This document shows positions 26,611 through 34,298 of a stretch of DNA of 39,370 nt, one piece after another. The translations under genes were made by a program, and so were the position numbers. The number at the start of each line of letters is the position of its first letter. The first letter of the stretch is position 1. The notes below the pieces were generated by a model. The model made no database searches, had not been told where the DNA came from, and saw only the letters and a program-made list of their open reading frames with translations. Source of the stretch: an uncultured Gammaproteobacteria bacterium (GTDB lineage Bacteria > Pseudomonadota > Gammaproteobacteria > Enterobacterales > Psychrobiaceae); assembly GCA_913060565.1 (NCBI GenBank), contig CAJXRU010000027.1:1-39370 (forward strand). The letters run 5' to 3'.

Positions 26611-27837
26611 CTACAGAGAGCGGGATGGTCTAAGTACCACACTTGAAAATATTAACCCCGCCACCAGCGACATAAAGATTAAAAACGATTGCGTGCCAAT
26701 AGAATCCACAGCCAAAATTTGCTGGCCCGACACAACCGTATTTAAACCAATATAGACTTTACTGCCTGGAACCAAAATGACGAGTCCCTGTAATGACACT
26801 AAAATTGCTGGTGCGTTAAAGATCCGCGAATACAAGTTACTATAAATACCTACACAAAACGCACCAAAAAAGGCGCCAAGTGCCACGTCAAAGTAATTTG
26901 ATGCCAATGAGCTCATGCCAAATGCGATAAATCCTGACAAGATACCCCATGGCGAATCTTTGAGCCGGATCTTAAACATCACTACTAAGCTACTACCCAA
27001 TAATAGTACGGCAATCCACGCAGTCCATGCTTGAACTTGTTCTGGTTGAACAAACTCTGCATCGCCCCATACCATTTTACCTATCGCAAAACCGAGTACA
27101 GCGCCAAAATACAGTTTAAACAACAGCATAATGGCATCCATGATCCGCGCCGTCCCAGACATTAAGTCTCTAGCGGCTAATTCTCGTAGGCCAAGCGTTA
27201 AGGCAAGACCAGGAATAAACGCGATGATGCTCGACAATACGACGAGTGATTTGTTGATGTGAGGGTCATAATGCATGAGCCCTGCGACACAAAAAGCCGA
27301 CACCAATGACACTAAAGGCTCAAGCATTTTGCTCACTCCTTTAGATATCGATGCCCAATAGACAAATAGATAAACCACCAAACTCATAATAAACGACCAA
27401 ATAACGTCGTTCCAACTGGTTGCCATGAGCATGGCAAAAGCGCCACCCGAGATACCAAATGCTAAAAATGAGACTGGATGCGTGTATGGTTCTGGTTTAT
27501 TTTGAATATCTTCCAAGCGGTCAATGGCTTCAACTAGACCACGCTCACCACTCGCCAATTCATCAACTAATTCATCAGTTCGTGCCAATGAGCCTAAATC
27601 AAGATCGCCTGGTTTCACTCGTACCACATATAATTGCTGCTGATCATGCTCACCAAGTTGCCAGAGCGCAAACGTTAACGATGTAGGAGTGACAATAAAA
27701 GAGCCCCCCATCCCTAATATGGCGGTCACATTGAGCAAATGCGCTTCAAGGCGATACGCAGGCGTGCCGAACTTGTGCAAAGCTTTACCCAAGTTAATAA
27801 TAAATTTTCTGCGCTGCGAAAACGGTGATGAGGTCAC
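26611..27837 (-). CDS. threonine/serine exporter ThrE family protein
   Basis: This 408-residue inner-membrane protein joins two domains that E. coli has as separate proteins (YjjP and YjjB). The N-terminal ThrE_1/DUF1212 domain (about 1-255) starts with a cytoplasmic part, LGKALHKFGTPAYRLEAHLL and GGSFIVTPTSLTFAL, followed by helices. The C-terminal ThrE_2 domain (about 265-400) has four or five helices. About ten membrane helices are visible in total. The family exports threonine and serine in Corynebacterium and is linked to succinate export in E. coli; the substrate here is not known. The start is GTG at 27837, with GGA seven to nine bases upstream. A terminator follows the stop. Confidence 0.88.
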   Translation of the reverse strand: MTSSPFSQRRKFIINLGKALHKFGTPAYRLEAHLLNVTAILGMGGSFIVTPTSLTFALWQLGEHDQQQLYVVRVKPGDLDLGSLARTDELVDELASGERGLVEAIDRLEDIQNKPEPYTHPVSFLAFGISGGAFAMLMATSWNDVIWSFIMSLVVYLFVYWASISKGVSKMLEPLVSLVSAFCVAGLMHYDPHINKSLVVLSSIIAFIPGLALTLGLRELAARDLMSGTARIMDAIMLLFKLYFGAVLGFAIGKMVWGDAEFVQPEQVQAWTAWIAVLLLGSSLVVMFKIRLKDSPWGILSGFIAFGMSSLASNYFDVALGAFFGAFCVGIYSNLYSRIFNAPAILVSLQGLVILVPGSKVYIGLNTVVSGQQILAVDSIGTQSFLIFMSLVAGLIFSSVVLRPSRSL

Positions 27838-28170
27838 GGTTTTAATCCAAATGTTAAAGTCATTAATAAGAAAATTGCGTATTAAATCAAATTCAAAATC
27901 TTGCTGAATTTATAATTTAAATACCACTGTACGCTTGCTTAACACATCGTGACAAGTCTTTGATCAAAAAGAGCAAAAACTGGGTTGTTTTGATGGTGCA
28001 AATTTGTGGGCGATTGTAGAGATTTAACGAGGCGTGTAAAGTTATTTTTATAAAAACTTGATGAATTTCAAAGCAAAAAAAAAGATAAGACATAACGCCT
28101 TATCTTTTTAGTATCTTCAATCATTTTATACTATCGAATGAATCGATAATTTAGATGATTTGAAAACCAA
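27838..28170. other. 333-base intergenic region, csp to thrE-like gene
   Basis: Both flanking genes are on the - strand. The part nearest csp holds a hairpin terminator (28075-28107). The rest, AT-rich, should carry the promoter of the ThrE-like gene, but no convincing hexamer pair was found. No coding frame or RNA gene was seen. Confidence 0.6.
28075..28107 (-). terminator. terminator after the cold-shock gene
   Basis: AAAGATAAG (28081-28089) pairs with CTTATCTTT (28099-28107), with a nine-base loop, after an A-run at 28075-28083 that gives the - strand U-run. It lies about 65 bases past the csp stop. The stem is AT-rich and so of moderate strength; it may work in both directions. Confidence 0.7.
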
Positions 28171-28377
28171 TTATAATGGTTTGATGTTCTCAGCTTGAGG
28201 ACCTTTTTGGCCTTCAGTTACTACGAACTCAACTTTTTGACCTTCAGTCAAAGTTTTGAAACCGTCACCAACGATGTTACGGAAATGAGCGAAAACGTCT
28301 GGGCCGTTTTCTTGCTCGATGAAACCAAAACCTTTAGCTTCGTTAAACCATTTTACTGTACCAGTAGATGTAGACAT
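28171..28377 (-). CDS. CspA-family cold-shock protein
   Basis: This 68-residue single-domain cold-shock protein binds single-stranded RNA and DNA and works as an RNA chaperone. The RNA-binding motifs RNP1 (KGFGFI) and RNP2 (VFAHF) and the opening [17 protein letters not shown] are complete. AGGA lies seven bases before the ATG at 28377. The gene has a near-consensus promoter at 28523-28550 and therefore a 5' leader of about 140 nt, much like the leaders of cold-inducible csp genes. Which of the E. coli Csp paralogues it matches cannot be decided, so no symbol is given. Confidence 0.97.
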   Translation of the reverse strand: MSTSTGTVKWFNEAKGFGFIEQENGPDVFAHFRNIVGDGFKTLTEGQKVEFVVTEGQKGPQAENIKPL

Positions 28378-28516
28378 AATATTATCCTATTCAATATAAA
28401 TTTTAAAACGTCCCTAATCGGGACTGTGGCGCTGAAAGTGCTGCTATGAATTATTGAAACAGGACGAAGTGAAAACACATCGAGTGGAACATTAATCTAG
28501 ATCTTACCTTAAAGCA
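28378..28516 (-). promoter_or_regulatory. long 5' leader of the cold-shock gene
   Basis: From the predicted transcription start near 28516 to the ATG, the mRNA has about 139 untranslated bases. The leader contains a small hairpin GTCCC-N5-GGGAC (28410-28424) about 33 bases before the start codon. Long structured leaders of this size control translation of cspA-type mRNAs by temperature; that role here is by analogy. Confidence 0.6.
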
Positions 28517-28522
28517 GCGATG

Positions 28523-28550
28523 ATTATAGAACCGCGGCGCCAATAGTCAA
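28523..28550 (-). promoter_or_regulatory. sigma-70 promoter of the cold-shock gene
   Basis: On the - strand, TTGACT (28550-28545) is followed by a 16-base spacer and TATAAT (28528-28523). That is five of six and six of six matches to the -35 and -10 consensus. The spacer is GC-rich. It is the best promoter in the window. Confidence 0.85.
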
Positions 28551-28637
28551 GTTGTTTCTACACATACCGAGCAATCAATTGGTTATTAATCGTTGATTTT
28601 AGTCATAGAAACGCCGCTAATGTACCTTGCCTTACTC

Positions 28638-28665
28638 AAAAGGTAAGTTTATGCTCTTACCTTTT
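28638..28665 (+). repeat. perfect 10-bp inverted repeat before the aldolase gene
   Basis: AAAAGGTAAG and CTTACCTTTT flank an eight-base loop. The repeat ends 28 bases before the GTG start of the class II aldolase gene. It could be a leader hairpin (attenuator), a regulator operator or a weak terminator. An upstream CTTAC (28631-28635) could pair with the GTAAG of the left arm as an alternative. Confidence 0.7.
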
Positions 28666-28693
28666 AATCATTTCAATTTGTTAAGGTCACCTT

Positions 28694-29461
28694 GTGAAAC
28701 CATTGCCTACCCTAAACTTACAGTCAAAAGTAAGTCCCGAAGAATGGTCTATTCGTGTAGATTTAGCCGCGTGTTATCAATTGGTTAGTCATTTCGGTTG
28801 GGACGATTTAATTTATACGCATTTATCAGCACGCGTACCTGGCACCAATTATTATCTGGTCAATGCATTTGGCTTAACCTTTGATGAGGTCACAGCATCT
28901 AATCTGGTCAAGGTTGATCTTGACGGTAACATCATTGATGACAGCCCATTTACCATCAATCCAGCCGGTTTTACTATTCACAGCTGTATTCACGAAGTGC
29001 GTGATGATGCCCATTGCGTTATTCATCTTCATACCAACGCAACAATCGCCGTGGCAACACAAAAGGATGGCTTATTACCCTATAGCCAATATTCAATGTT
29101 CTCAATGTCTTCATTAAGTTACCACGCTTATGAAGGATTGGCGGTTAATGACGCAGAACGAAAACGTCTACAGGACGATTTAGGCACCACCAATCACATG
29201 TTGTTAGTCAATCACGGTGGTCTCACCGTTGGTCCAACAGTAGGAGATGCATTTATGAGAATGTATGACCTACAACGAGCTTGTGAGATCCAACTGCTTA
29301 TTCAATCGAGCAATCAACCAAGCTTATTAGTAGAACAATCAATTCAAGATAATATTTATCATCAGGCAAATGTCGTTCACAGTGGTTCAACGGGTGGGCA
29401 ATTAAGTTGGCCAGCGATGCTTCGAAAAGCCTATCGCATTAATCCAAGCTTTGCCTCATAA
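28694..29461 (+). CDS. class II aldolase/adducin family protein
   Basis: This 255-residue protein has the class II aldolase (AraD/FucA-like) fold. The metal ligands are visible as His111 and His113 (HLHTNATIA) and His174 (LLVNHGGLTVG). The start is GTG at 28694, with AAGG seven bases upstream. Family members cleave sugar phosphates or decarboxylate sugar acids, and many are uncharacterised. The gene sits 20 bases before an enolase-superfamily dehydratase, in one operon. It may therefore cut the 2-keto-3-deoxy sugar acid that a dehydratase would form. This is inference; no kinase gene was seen. The family call is firm, the substrate is unknown. Confidence 0.88.
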   Translation: MKPLPTLNLQSKVSPEEWSIRVDLAACYQLVSHFGWDDLIYTHLSARVPGTNYYLVNAFGLTFDEVTASNLVKVDLDGNIIDDSPFTINPAGFTIHSCIHEVRDDAHCVIHLHTNATIAVATQKDGLLPYSQYSMFSMSSLSYHAYEGLAVNDAERKRLQDDLGTTNHMLLVNHGGLTVGPTVGDAFMRMYDLQRACEIQLLIQSSNQPSLLVEQSIQDNIYHQANVVHSGSTGGQLSWPAMLRKAYRINPSFAS

Positions 29462-29481
29462 GCCAATTTTAGGAGTAATTT

Positions 29482-30657
29482 ATGAAAGTAACTTCCGTAG
29501 AAGTTTTTGATATTCACTGCCCTGACCGCCAAGGTTGGAATCCAGTATTTGTGCGTGTTCATACCGATGAAGGCATTAGCGGTGTCGGCGAAGCTGGCCT
29601 GGCCTATGATTTAGGCCACAGCGCAGCGGCTCATATGATTAAAGAAATGGCCCAAGCGTTTCTAATTGGCCATGATCCTTTTCAGACAGAGCACCTATGG
29701 GCACGCATGTTACGAGAAAGCTTTTGGGGGTTAGGTGGCGGGCCTGTTATTTACTCAGCAATGAGCGCGATAGACACGGCACTGTGGGACATCAAAGGTA
29801 AAGCACTCAAGCTACCTGTTTATCAATTGCTAGGCGGTAAAGTAAATACCGATTTAAGAACCTACGCGTCTCAACTTCAGTTTGATTGGGATAGTGAGTT
29901 TAAAGCGCTAGCGCATCCTGAAGAATATGCAGAAGCAGCATTAAAAGCAGTTGCACAAGGCTATGATGCGGTTAAAGTCGACCCTATTATGTACAATAAA
30001 AACGGTGAAACCTATTACGATCGCACCAAAATTATTTCCCGAGCTGAAATGAAGCTATACCGTGCACGCATGCAAGCGATTCGCGAAGCGGTTGGTGATG
30101 AAGTGGACATCATTTTCGAATGTCATAGCCTTCCTGGCGCAACCACAGCCATACAGTTAGGAGCAATAGCAGAAGAGTTTGACTGTATGTATTACGAGGA
30201 GCCTGTTAACTATCTCAATCATTCACTGCACAGTAAAGTTGCGGATAAGGTTAATGTTCCTATTGCAGGGGGTGAACGCCTATACAATCGATGGCAAGTA
30301 CGTCCCTACCTCGAAGAACAAAGTGTCGATGTCTTGCAACCAGACATTGGTTTATGTGGTGGATTTACAGAAACGAAAAAGGTATGTGATTATGCCGATA
30401 TCTTTGATGTACGAATTCAAGCGCATGTTTGTGGCGGCCCAGTTGCAACAGCAGCGTCACTACACTTAGAAACGGCCATACCAAACTTCTTGATTCACGA
30501 GCACCACACATACGCTATCAAGCAATGGAATCGTGAGCTATGTTTACAAGACCCTCAACCGATAAATGGCAAGTTTAACGTGAGTGAAGCGCCAGGCATT
30601 GGCATCGAGCTAAATGATGAAATTGTTTATCGCTCGCCGCACTTAGTGATAAAGTAA
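29482..30657 (+). CDS. enolase-superfamily sugar-acid dehydratase (DgoD-like)
   Basis: This 391-residue protein is a mandelate racemase/muconate lactonising enzyme-type member of the enolase superfamily. It has an N-terminal capping domain (about 1-125, SAMSAIDTALWDIKGKAL) and a barrel with metal ligands at Glu213 (FECH), Glu239 or Glu240 (YYEEPV) and Glu265 (AGGERLYNRW). The probable base is His315 (AHVCGGPVATAASLH). The GGER and AH-C-GP signatures resemble D-galactonate dehydratase and related acid-sugar dehydratases. A strong site, AGGAG, lies before the ATG. The exact acid sugar (galactonate, fuconate or another) cannot be read from the sequence. It shares an operon with the upstream aldolase. 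Confidence 0.88.
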   Translation: MKVTSVEVFDIHCPDRQGWNPVFVRVHTDEGISGVGEAGLAYDLGHSAAAHMIKEMAQAFLIGHDPFQTEHLWARMLRESFWGLGGGPVIYSAMSAIDTALWDIKGKALKLPVYQLLGGKVNTDLRTYASQLQFDWDSEFKALAHPEEYAEAALKAVAQGYDAVKVDPIMYNKNGETYYDRTKIISRAEMKLYRARMQAIREAVGDEVDIIFECHSLPGATTAIQLGAIAEEFDCMYYEEPVNYLNHSLHSKVADKVNVPIAGGERLYNRWQVRPYLEEQSVDVLQPDIGLCGGFTETKKVCDYADIFDVRIQAHVCGGPVATAASLHLETAIPNFLIHEHHTYAIKQWNRELCLQDPQPINGKFNVSEAPGIGIELNDEIVYRSPHLVIK

Positions 30658-30747
30658 ATACTTATTTAAACGGACATGGTTGTATCTACAGTCATGTCTC
30701 CCGTGTAAATGAGGGATTTATTGCACACATAACGGAGTTTCTAGTTT

Positions 30748-32289
30748 ATGGTCAAACAACGGTATAAATACCCTTTTGTCTTACTTATTGCTTTAGTGCT
30801 TACAGCCATTTTTATCGCCCTTTCTTATTTAAACCTAACCAGCCATTGGCATTATCAATCATTAATTATTAAGCAAAAACTCCAACAACAGTCACAACGG
30901 ACTAATGCAGATCTAGCTAACTATCTTGTCCCGCTGAATGCTCGTTTCACAGGCACAGAATGTACTCCCGAAATTCTAAGGGCAATGCGCGAAGCTGAAT
31001 ACTATTCTGCTAACTTACATGAATACGGTTTTCTAGTTGGTAATGAACTCATTTGTACGTCGAATGTCGGCATACTTGACCAGCCGTTGATTCAACCTCG
31101 CGCTGACATTCAAGCTCAAGGTGAAGGTATATCATTTACACGTTTAGCGCCTGTCGGCATCCTTCCTGGAAGCGAAAAAGCGGTGCGGTTACGCGTTGGT
31201 CAATTTCAAGCATTGCTAAAGTCTAATAATCATTCTTCACTTGGATACGATGCCATTGTATTTGTGTATGACGGAGAGCAGTTTCTCAGAGCTTATACAA
31301 ATCAATATGATTGGTACAAACCTTTGAGAAGTGCTCCACATACAGATACAGTGTCGACAATCAGCAACGGAAAGTGGTTACAACAATATTGCTATGCGCA
31401 GCAAACCTGTGCCCTCATAAAAATTGATATCAAGACGTTTATAAAACGCAACGCGATTATCTTAGGTTTAACTACCCTACTCATTTTTGCCATGATGGTC
31501 GTAATATTTTTTAAATTTTATCGCGCGATTAATGACTATTTTTCGTTCGAGAGACAAGTTCAAAGAGGTGTTAATGTCTCGCAAGTTGAGTGCGTTTATC
31601 AGCCAATCATTGATAATCAAACAGGCCTTTTAAGCTCTTGTGAAGTGCTGTGCCGCTGGCGTGATAACACTGGTCATCTGCATGGCGCATTTGCGTTTAT
31701 CAATGCAGTCATCAAGAATAATCAAGAAGCATTATTGACAAAGGTTGTCGTACAAAATGCAATTAGAGATTTTAAGACACTTAATTTATTAGGCAAAGTT
31801 CGCCTTTCAATTAACTGTTTTCCAAGTGATGTCGCCAGCGGTCATATTGAAAACGTGCTGCGTAGGTATGTTCCCAGTGAGCACCTATCAAGTATCGTTG
31901 TGGAAATTACAGAGCAGCAAAGTTCAAAAACAAATCACATCAGTACTGCGATTGAGCAACTACGAGCACTGGGTATTAAGATAGCGATCGATGATTTTGG
32001 AACGGGACATTCCAACCTTGAACAATTAAAAGACTTAAAAGTCGATTATCTAAAAATAGATCAGAGTTTTATTATTGATATTCTAGACAATAAACTCCAT
32101 CGCCAAATGGTTGAACTTATAGTGAAACTTGCTCAAGAGATGAATCTTAGCTGTGTCGCCGAAGGCGTAGAAACACAGGCACATCAATCGTTAGTTCCAG
32201 AACTCGACATTGCATTCAGCCAAGGGTACTTTCACGCTAAACCTATGGATAGAGAAGGTCTTAAAGCTTATCTTGATGCAAACCTTTAA
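30748..32289 (+). CDS. CSS-EAL domain cyclic di-GMP phosphodiesterase
   Basis: This 513-residue inner-membrane protein has a transmembrane helix at about 8-29 and a periplasmic CSS-type sensor domain (about 30-234) with ICTSN at Cys103 and other Cys residues, including Cys72. A second helix lies at about 236-257, and a cytoplasmic EAL domain at about 275-513. The EAL signature reads EVL at 299-301. The other catalytic residues are kept: SIN, VEITE, IDDFGTG, YLKID, AEGVET and QGY, so it should cleave c-di-GMP. There is no GGDEF domain. CSS-EAL enzymes of E. coli respond to periplasmic redox state through the Cys residues. It is 90 bases downstream of the dehydratase, and its 3' end overlaps the convergent amidohydrolase gene by 29 bases. 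Confidence 0.93.
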   Translation: MVKQRYKYPFVLLIALVLTAIFIALSYLNLTSHWHYQSLIIKQKLQQQSQRTNADLANYLVPLNARFTGTECTPEILRAMREAEYYSANLHEYGFLVGNELICTSNVGILDQPLIQPRADIQAQGEGISFTRLAPVGILPGSEKAVRLRVGQFQALLKSNNHSSLGYDAIVFVYDGEQFLRAYTNQYDWYKPLRSAPHTDTVSTISNGKWLQQYCYAQQTCALIKIDIKTFIKRNAIILGLTTLLIFAMMVVIFFKFYRAINDYFSFERQVQRGVNVSQVECVYQPIIDNQTGLLSSCEVLCRWRDNTGHLHGAFAFINAVIKNNQEALLTKVVVQNAIRDFKTLNLLGKVRLSINCFPSDVASGHIENVLRRYVPSEHLSSIVVEITEQQSSKTNHISTAIEQLRALGIKIAIDDFGTGHSNLEQLKDLKVDYLKIDQSFIIDILDNKLHRQMVELIVKLAQEMNLSCVAEGVETQAHQSLVPELDIAFSQGYFHAKPMDREGLKAYLDANL

Positions 32290-33136
32290 AACCATACACT
32301 GACGCAGCGTTGTTATAGCATAACGCTGCTAGTAATTCTGTTCCCAATTCAAGCGATTGATAATCATGCCAGAGTGATTGATATGGTTGACTAAACAAGA
32401 TCAGTGGAAAGTTACTAGCCAGCATGACACGTTTATGACCAAAAGATTTAATAACCGAACTGATAACTGTCGAAATATGAGTTTGATCATAGCGCCTGTT
32501 TACCATCTCCCAGCCGGACATTTTCATATAAACCAAAGGACACTTAGCTAATTTCATGATATTCGTCTGCCATTGAGCTAAAGCCTCTTGTGCCTGCGGC
32601 GCGAAGCATCCATGACTTAAGATCACCACTAAGTTAGCGTTTTCTGCGCAAACTTTTATCACGGCATCGACTGCAGAAAAATCATTACCATCTATTTGAG
32701 TTTCGAAGATGAACTGAGCTTTTGCCAAATAATCTAAATTGGTCATTGCATTGGGATGTTCAACAAGTTCGACGGCTTCATCATCGAAGATATGGCGTAC
32801 CCCAACAACACTGGAATAGCGCTTGTAGCGATCGATTAATCGGCGAAATTCAAAGGGCGCGAGTGTAATATCTGCATAACCAACTGATTTAAATGAGCCT
32901 TGTACATGACGTTCTAACCATTCAATTTCAAGCCAAGGCTGTTCATTGTTAAACCCAGCTTCAATATGAACAAAGCCTTTTAACGTTAATGGCGACTCGA
33001 CACAAAGGTCTCGCTCGTCAAAATTACGCGCAATAATAGCTTTATCAGGCCAATGAGGTTGATTGTTCTCATTGAGCCATTGATAGTGTCCCTTATTGCG
33101 ATCAAATAAATGAATATGAGGATCAATAAACTGCAT
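32261..33136 (-). CDS. amidohydrolase-2 (COG3618) family, lactonase-like
   Basis: This 291-residue TIM-barrel protein opens with MQFIDPHIHLFD, the HxH metal-site start of the amidohydrolase-2 family. It also has VGVRHIFDD, VVILSHGCF, MKMSGWE and MLASNFPL at the usual places. Known members include L-fuconolactone and L-rhamnonolactone hydrolases and 4-sulfomuconolactonase. The start at 33136 is chosen because the family begins at the HxH segment; the 44 upstream codons overlap the SDR gene. The SDR stop is 13 bases upstream, so the two form an operon, which supports dehydrogenase followed by lactonase. The 3' end overlaps the CSS-EAL gene. The substrate is unknown. Confidence 0.87.
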   Translation of the reverse strand: MQFIDPHIHLFDRNKGHYQWLNENNQPHWPDKAIIARNFDERDLCVESPLTLKGFVHIEAGFNNEQPWLEIEWLERHVQGSFKSVGYADITLAPFEFRRLIDRYKRYSSVVGVRHIFDDEAVELVEHPNAMTNLDYLAKAQFIFETQIDGNDFSAVDAVIKVCAENANLVVILSHGCFAPQAQEALAQWQTNIMKLAKCPLVYMKMSGWEMVNRRYDQTHISTVISSVIKSFGHKRVMLASNFPLILFSQPYQSLWHDYQSLELGTELLAALCYNNAASVYGFKGLHQDKL

Positions 33137-33149
33137 TGATTTATCTGCC

Positions 33150-33878
33150 TTATTGCGCTGTGTATCCACCATCGATAGTTTGCAAACTACCCGTAATAAA
33201 AGAGGCTTGCTCGCTTGCAAGGAAAAACGCGTAATTAGCAACTTCCTCTGGCTGACCAAGGCGGCCAAGAGGCTGCAATGCCTCTTCTTCTTGATGAATT
33301 ATAGCTTTATCACTGCCACTTTGCGCACAGTATTTGTCAATAGCGCTATGATACAGCGGTGTTTCAATCGTACCGGGACACAGCGCATTAGCGCGAATAT
33401 TGTACTTGGCATAATCAAGCGCCGTAGTTTTCGCCATCGACGCTAATGCATGTTTTGAAAGGTTGTAAGCAAAGGAGTTTGTTTTTCCAATCATTGCTTG
33501 ATCAGAAGCAATGATGACAATGGCACCAGATTGTTGTGATTTCATTATGCTCAATGAACTTTGAATAGCAGCGTAAGCCCCTTTTACATTGACCGCAAAA
33601 ACTTTATCAAAGTCTTGCTCTGACGTTGCCTCTATATTGGCTGAATAGTGTATGCCGGCATTACAAATCAACGCATCAATTTGTCCAGTCTTTTCAATAA
33701 TATCAGAGATAGCATGGGCAACCTGGGCCATATCAGACATATCACATTGTTTGTAAATACCTATTTCACTAGCAACCAAATCAAGATTATATACTTGATA
33801 ATCATTAGCGATAAATTTTTCAACAATTGCTAAACCAATTCCTTTTGACCCACCAGTAACCACCGCAACTTTCTTCAT
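33150..33878 (-). CDS. SDR family oxidoreductase (sugar dehydrogenase-like)
   Basis: This 242-residue short-chain dehydrogenase has the cofactor motif TGGSKGIG near the N-terminus, NAG in ICNAGIHYS, a catalytic Ser in IIIASDQA, Tyr and Lys in AYNLSKHAL, and PGTIETP. The end, GSLQTIDGGYTAQ, is typical for the classical family. A longer start (ATG at 33890) exists, but it has the purine-rich site directly against it; the ATG at 33878 gives the normal N-terminus. It leads the pair with the lactonase-like amidohydrolase. The likely job is to oxidise a sugar to its lactone with NAD(P)+, inferred from context. Confidence 0.88.
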   Translation of the reverse strand: MKKVAVVTGGSKGIGLAIVEKFIANDYQVYNLDLVASEIGIYKQCDMSDMAQVAHAISDIIEKTGQIDALICNAGIHYSANIEATSEQDFDKVFAVNVKGAYAAIQSSLSIMKSQQSGAIVIIASDQAMIGKTNSFAYNLSKHALASMAKTTALDYAKYNIRANALCPGTIETPLYHSAIDKYCAQSGSDKAIIHQEEEALQPLGRLGQPEEVANYAFFLASEQASFITGSLQTIDGGYTAQ

Positions 33879-33957
33879 AATAACTAACATCTCACTTTTC
33901 GATGACGTTATGGTACCCTGTTTATATACCAGAGTTAACTGTTAAAAGAGAAGAACA

Positions 33958-34272
33958 TTGCAAGTAGCATGGCCTGTATTACTAAAAATTAAGGGGGACG
34001 AGCATTTAATTTATTGCCCTGATGAGCTGACTTTATGTTCAGAAATAGCGTCAATGATACTACCAATTTCGAAGAACGACTTCATTGTTGACACACAAGG
34101 CCACCAATTTTGTTTTAAAAACGATGGCCAATTACAGCGCAGCGACACCAGCTATTCGCTCACTGCGTTGACTCAATTGATCAGAGCGCACCTAAGTGCA
34201 CTCGATCACTGCTGTGTTACTAAGCTACGTTTTACCAACTTCCAACAAGCGATTGCCGCAGTAGCCACTTAA
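33958..34272 (+). CDS. small DUF4144-like protein
   Basis: This 104-residue protein begins at a TTG (33958) with AGAGAAG upstream and reads QVAWPVLLKIKGDEHLIYCPDE. It looks like the small DUF4144 proteins of Alteromonadales; the match is from memory and tentative. No membrane segment or catalytic motif is visible. It is divergent from the SDR gene (79 bases) and converges on galK with only 26 bases between stops and no clear terminator. Function is unknown. Confidence 0.6.
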   Translation: MQVAWPVLLKIKGDEHLIYCPDELTLCSEIASMILPISKNDFIVDTQGHQFCFKNDGQLQRSDTSYSLTALTQLIRAHLSALDHCCVTKLRFTNFQQAIAAVAT

Positions 34273-34298
34273 CCCGTGTGCATTAAAATCGCCATCAC

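Noticed and set aside
30673-30698. GACATG/CATGTC inverted repeat after the dehydratase gene as a terminator
   Set aside because: The stem is only six bases with a loop of about 14 and no T-run follows. Readthrough to the CSS-EAL gene is more likely.
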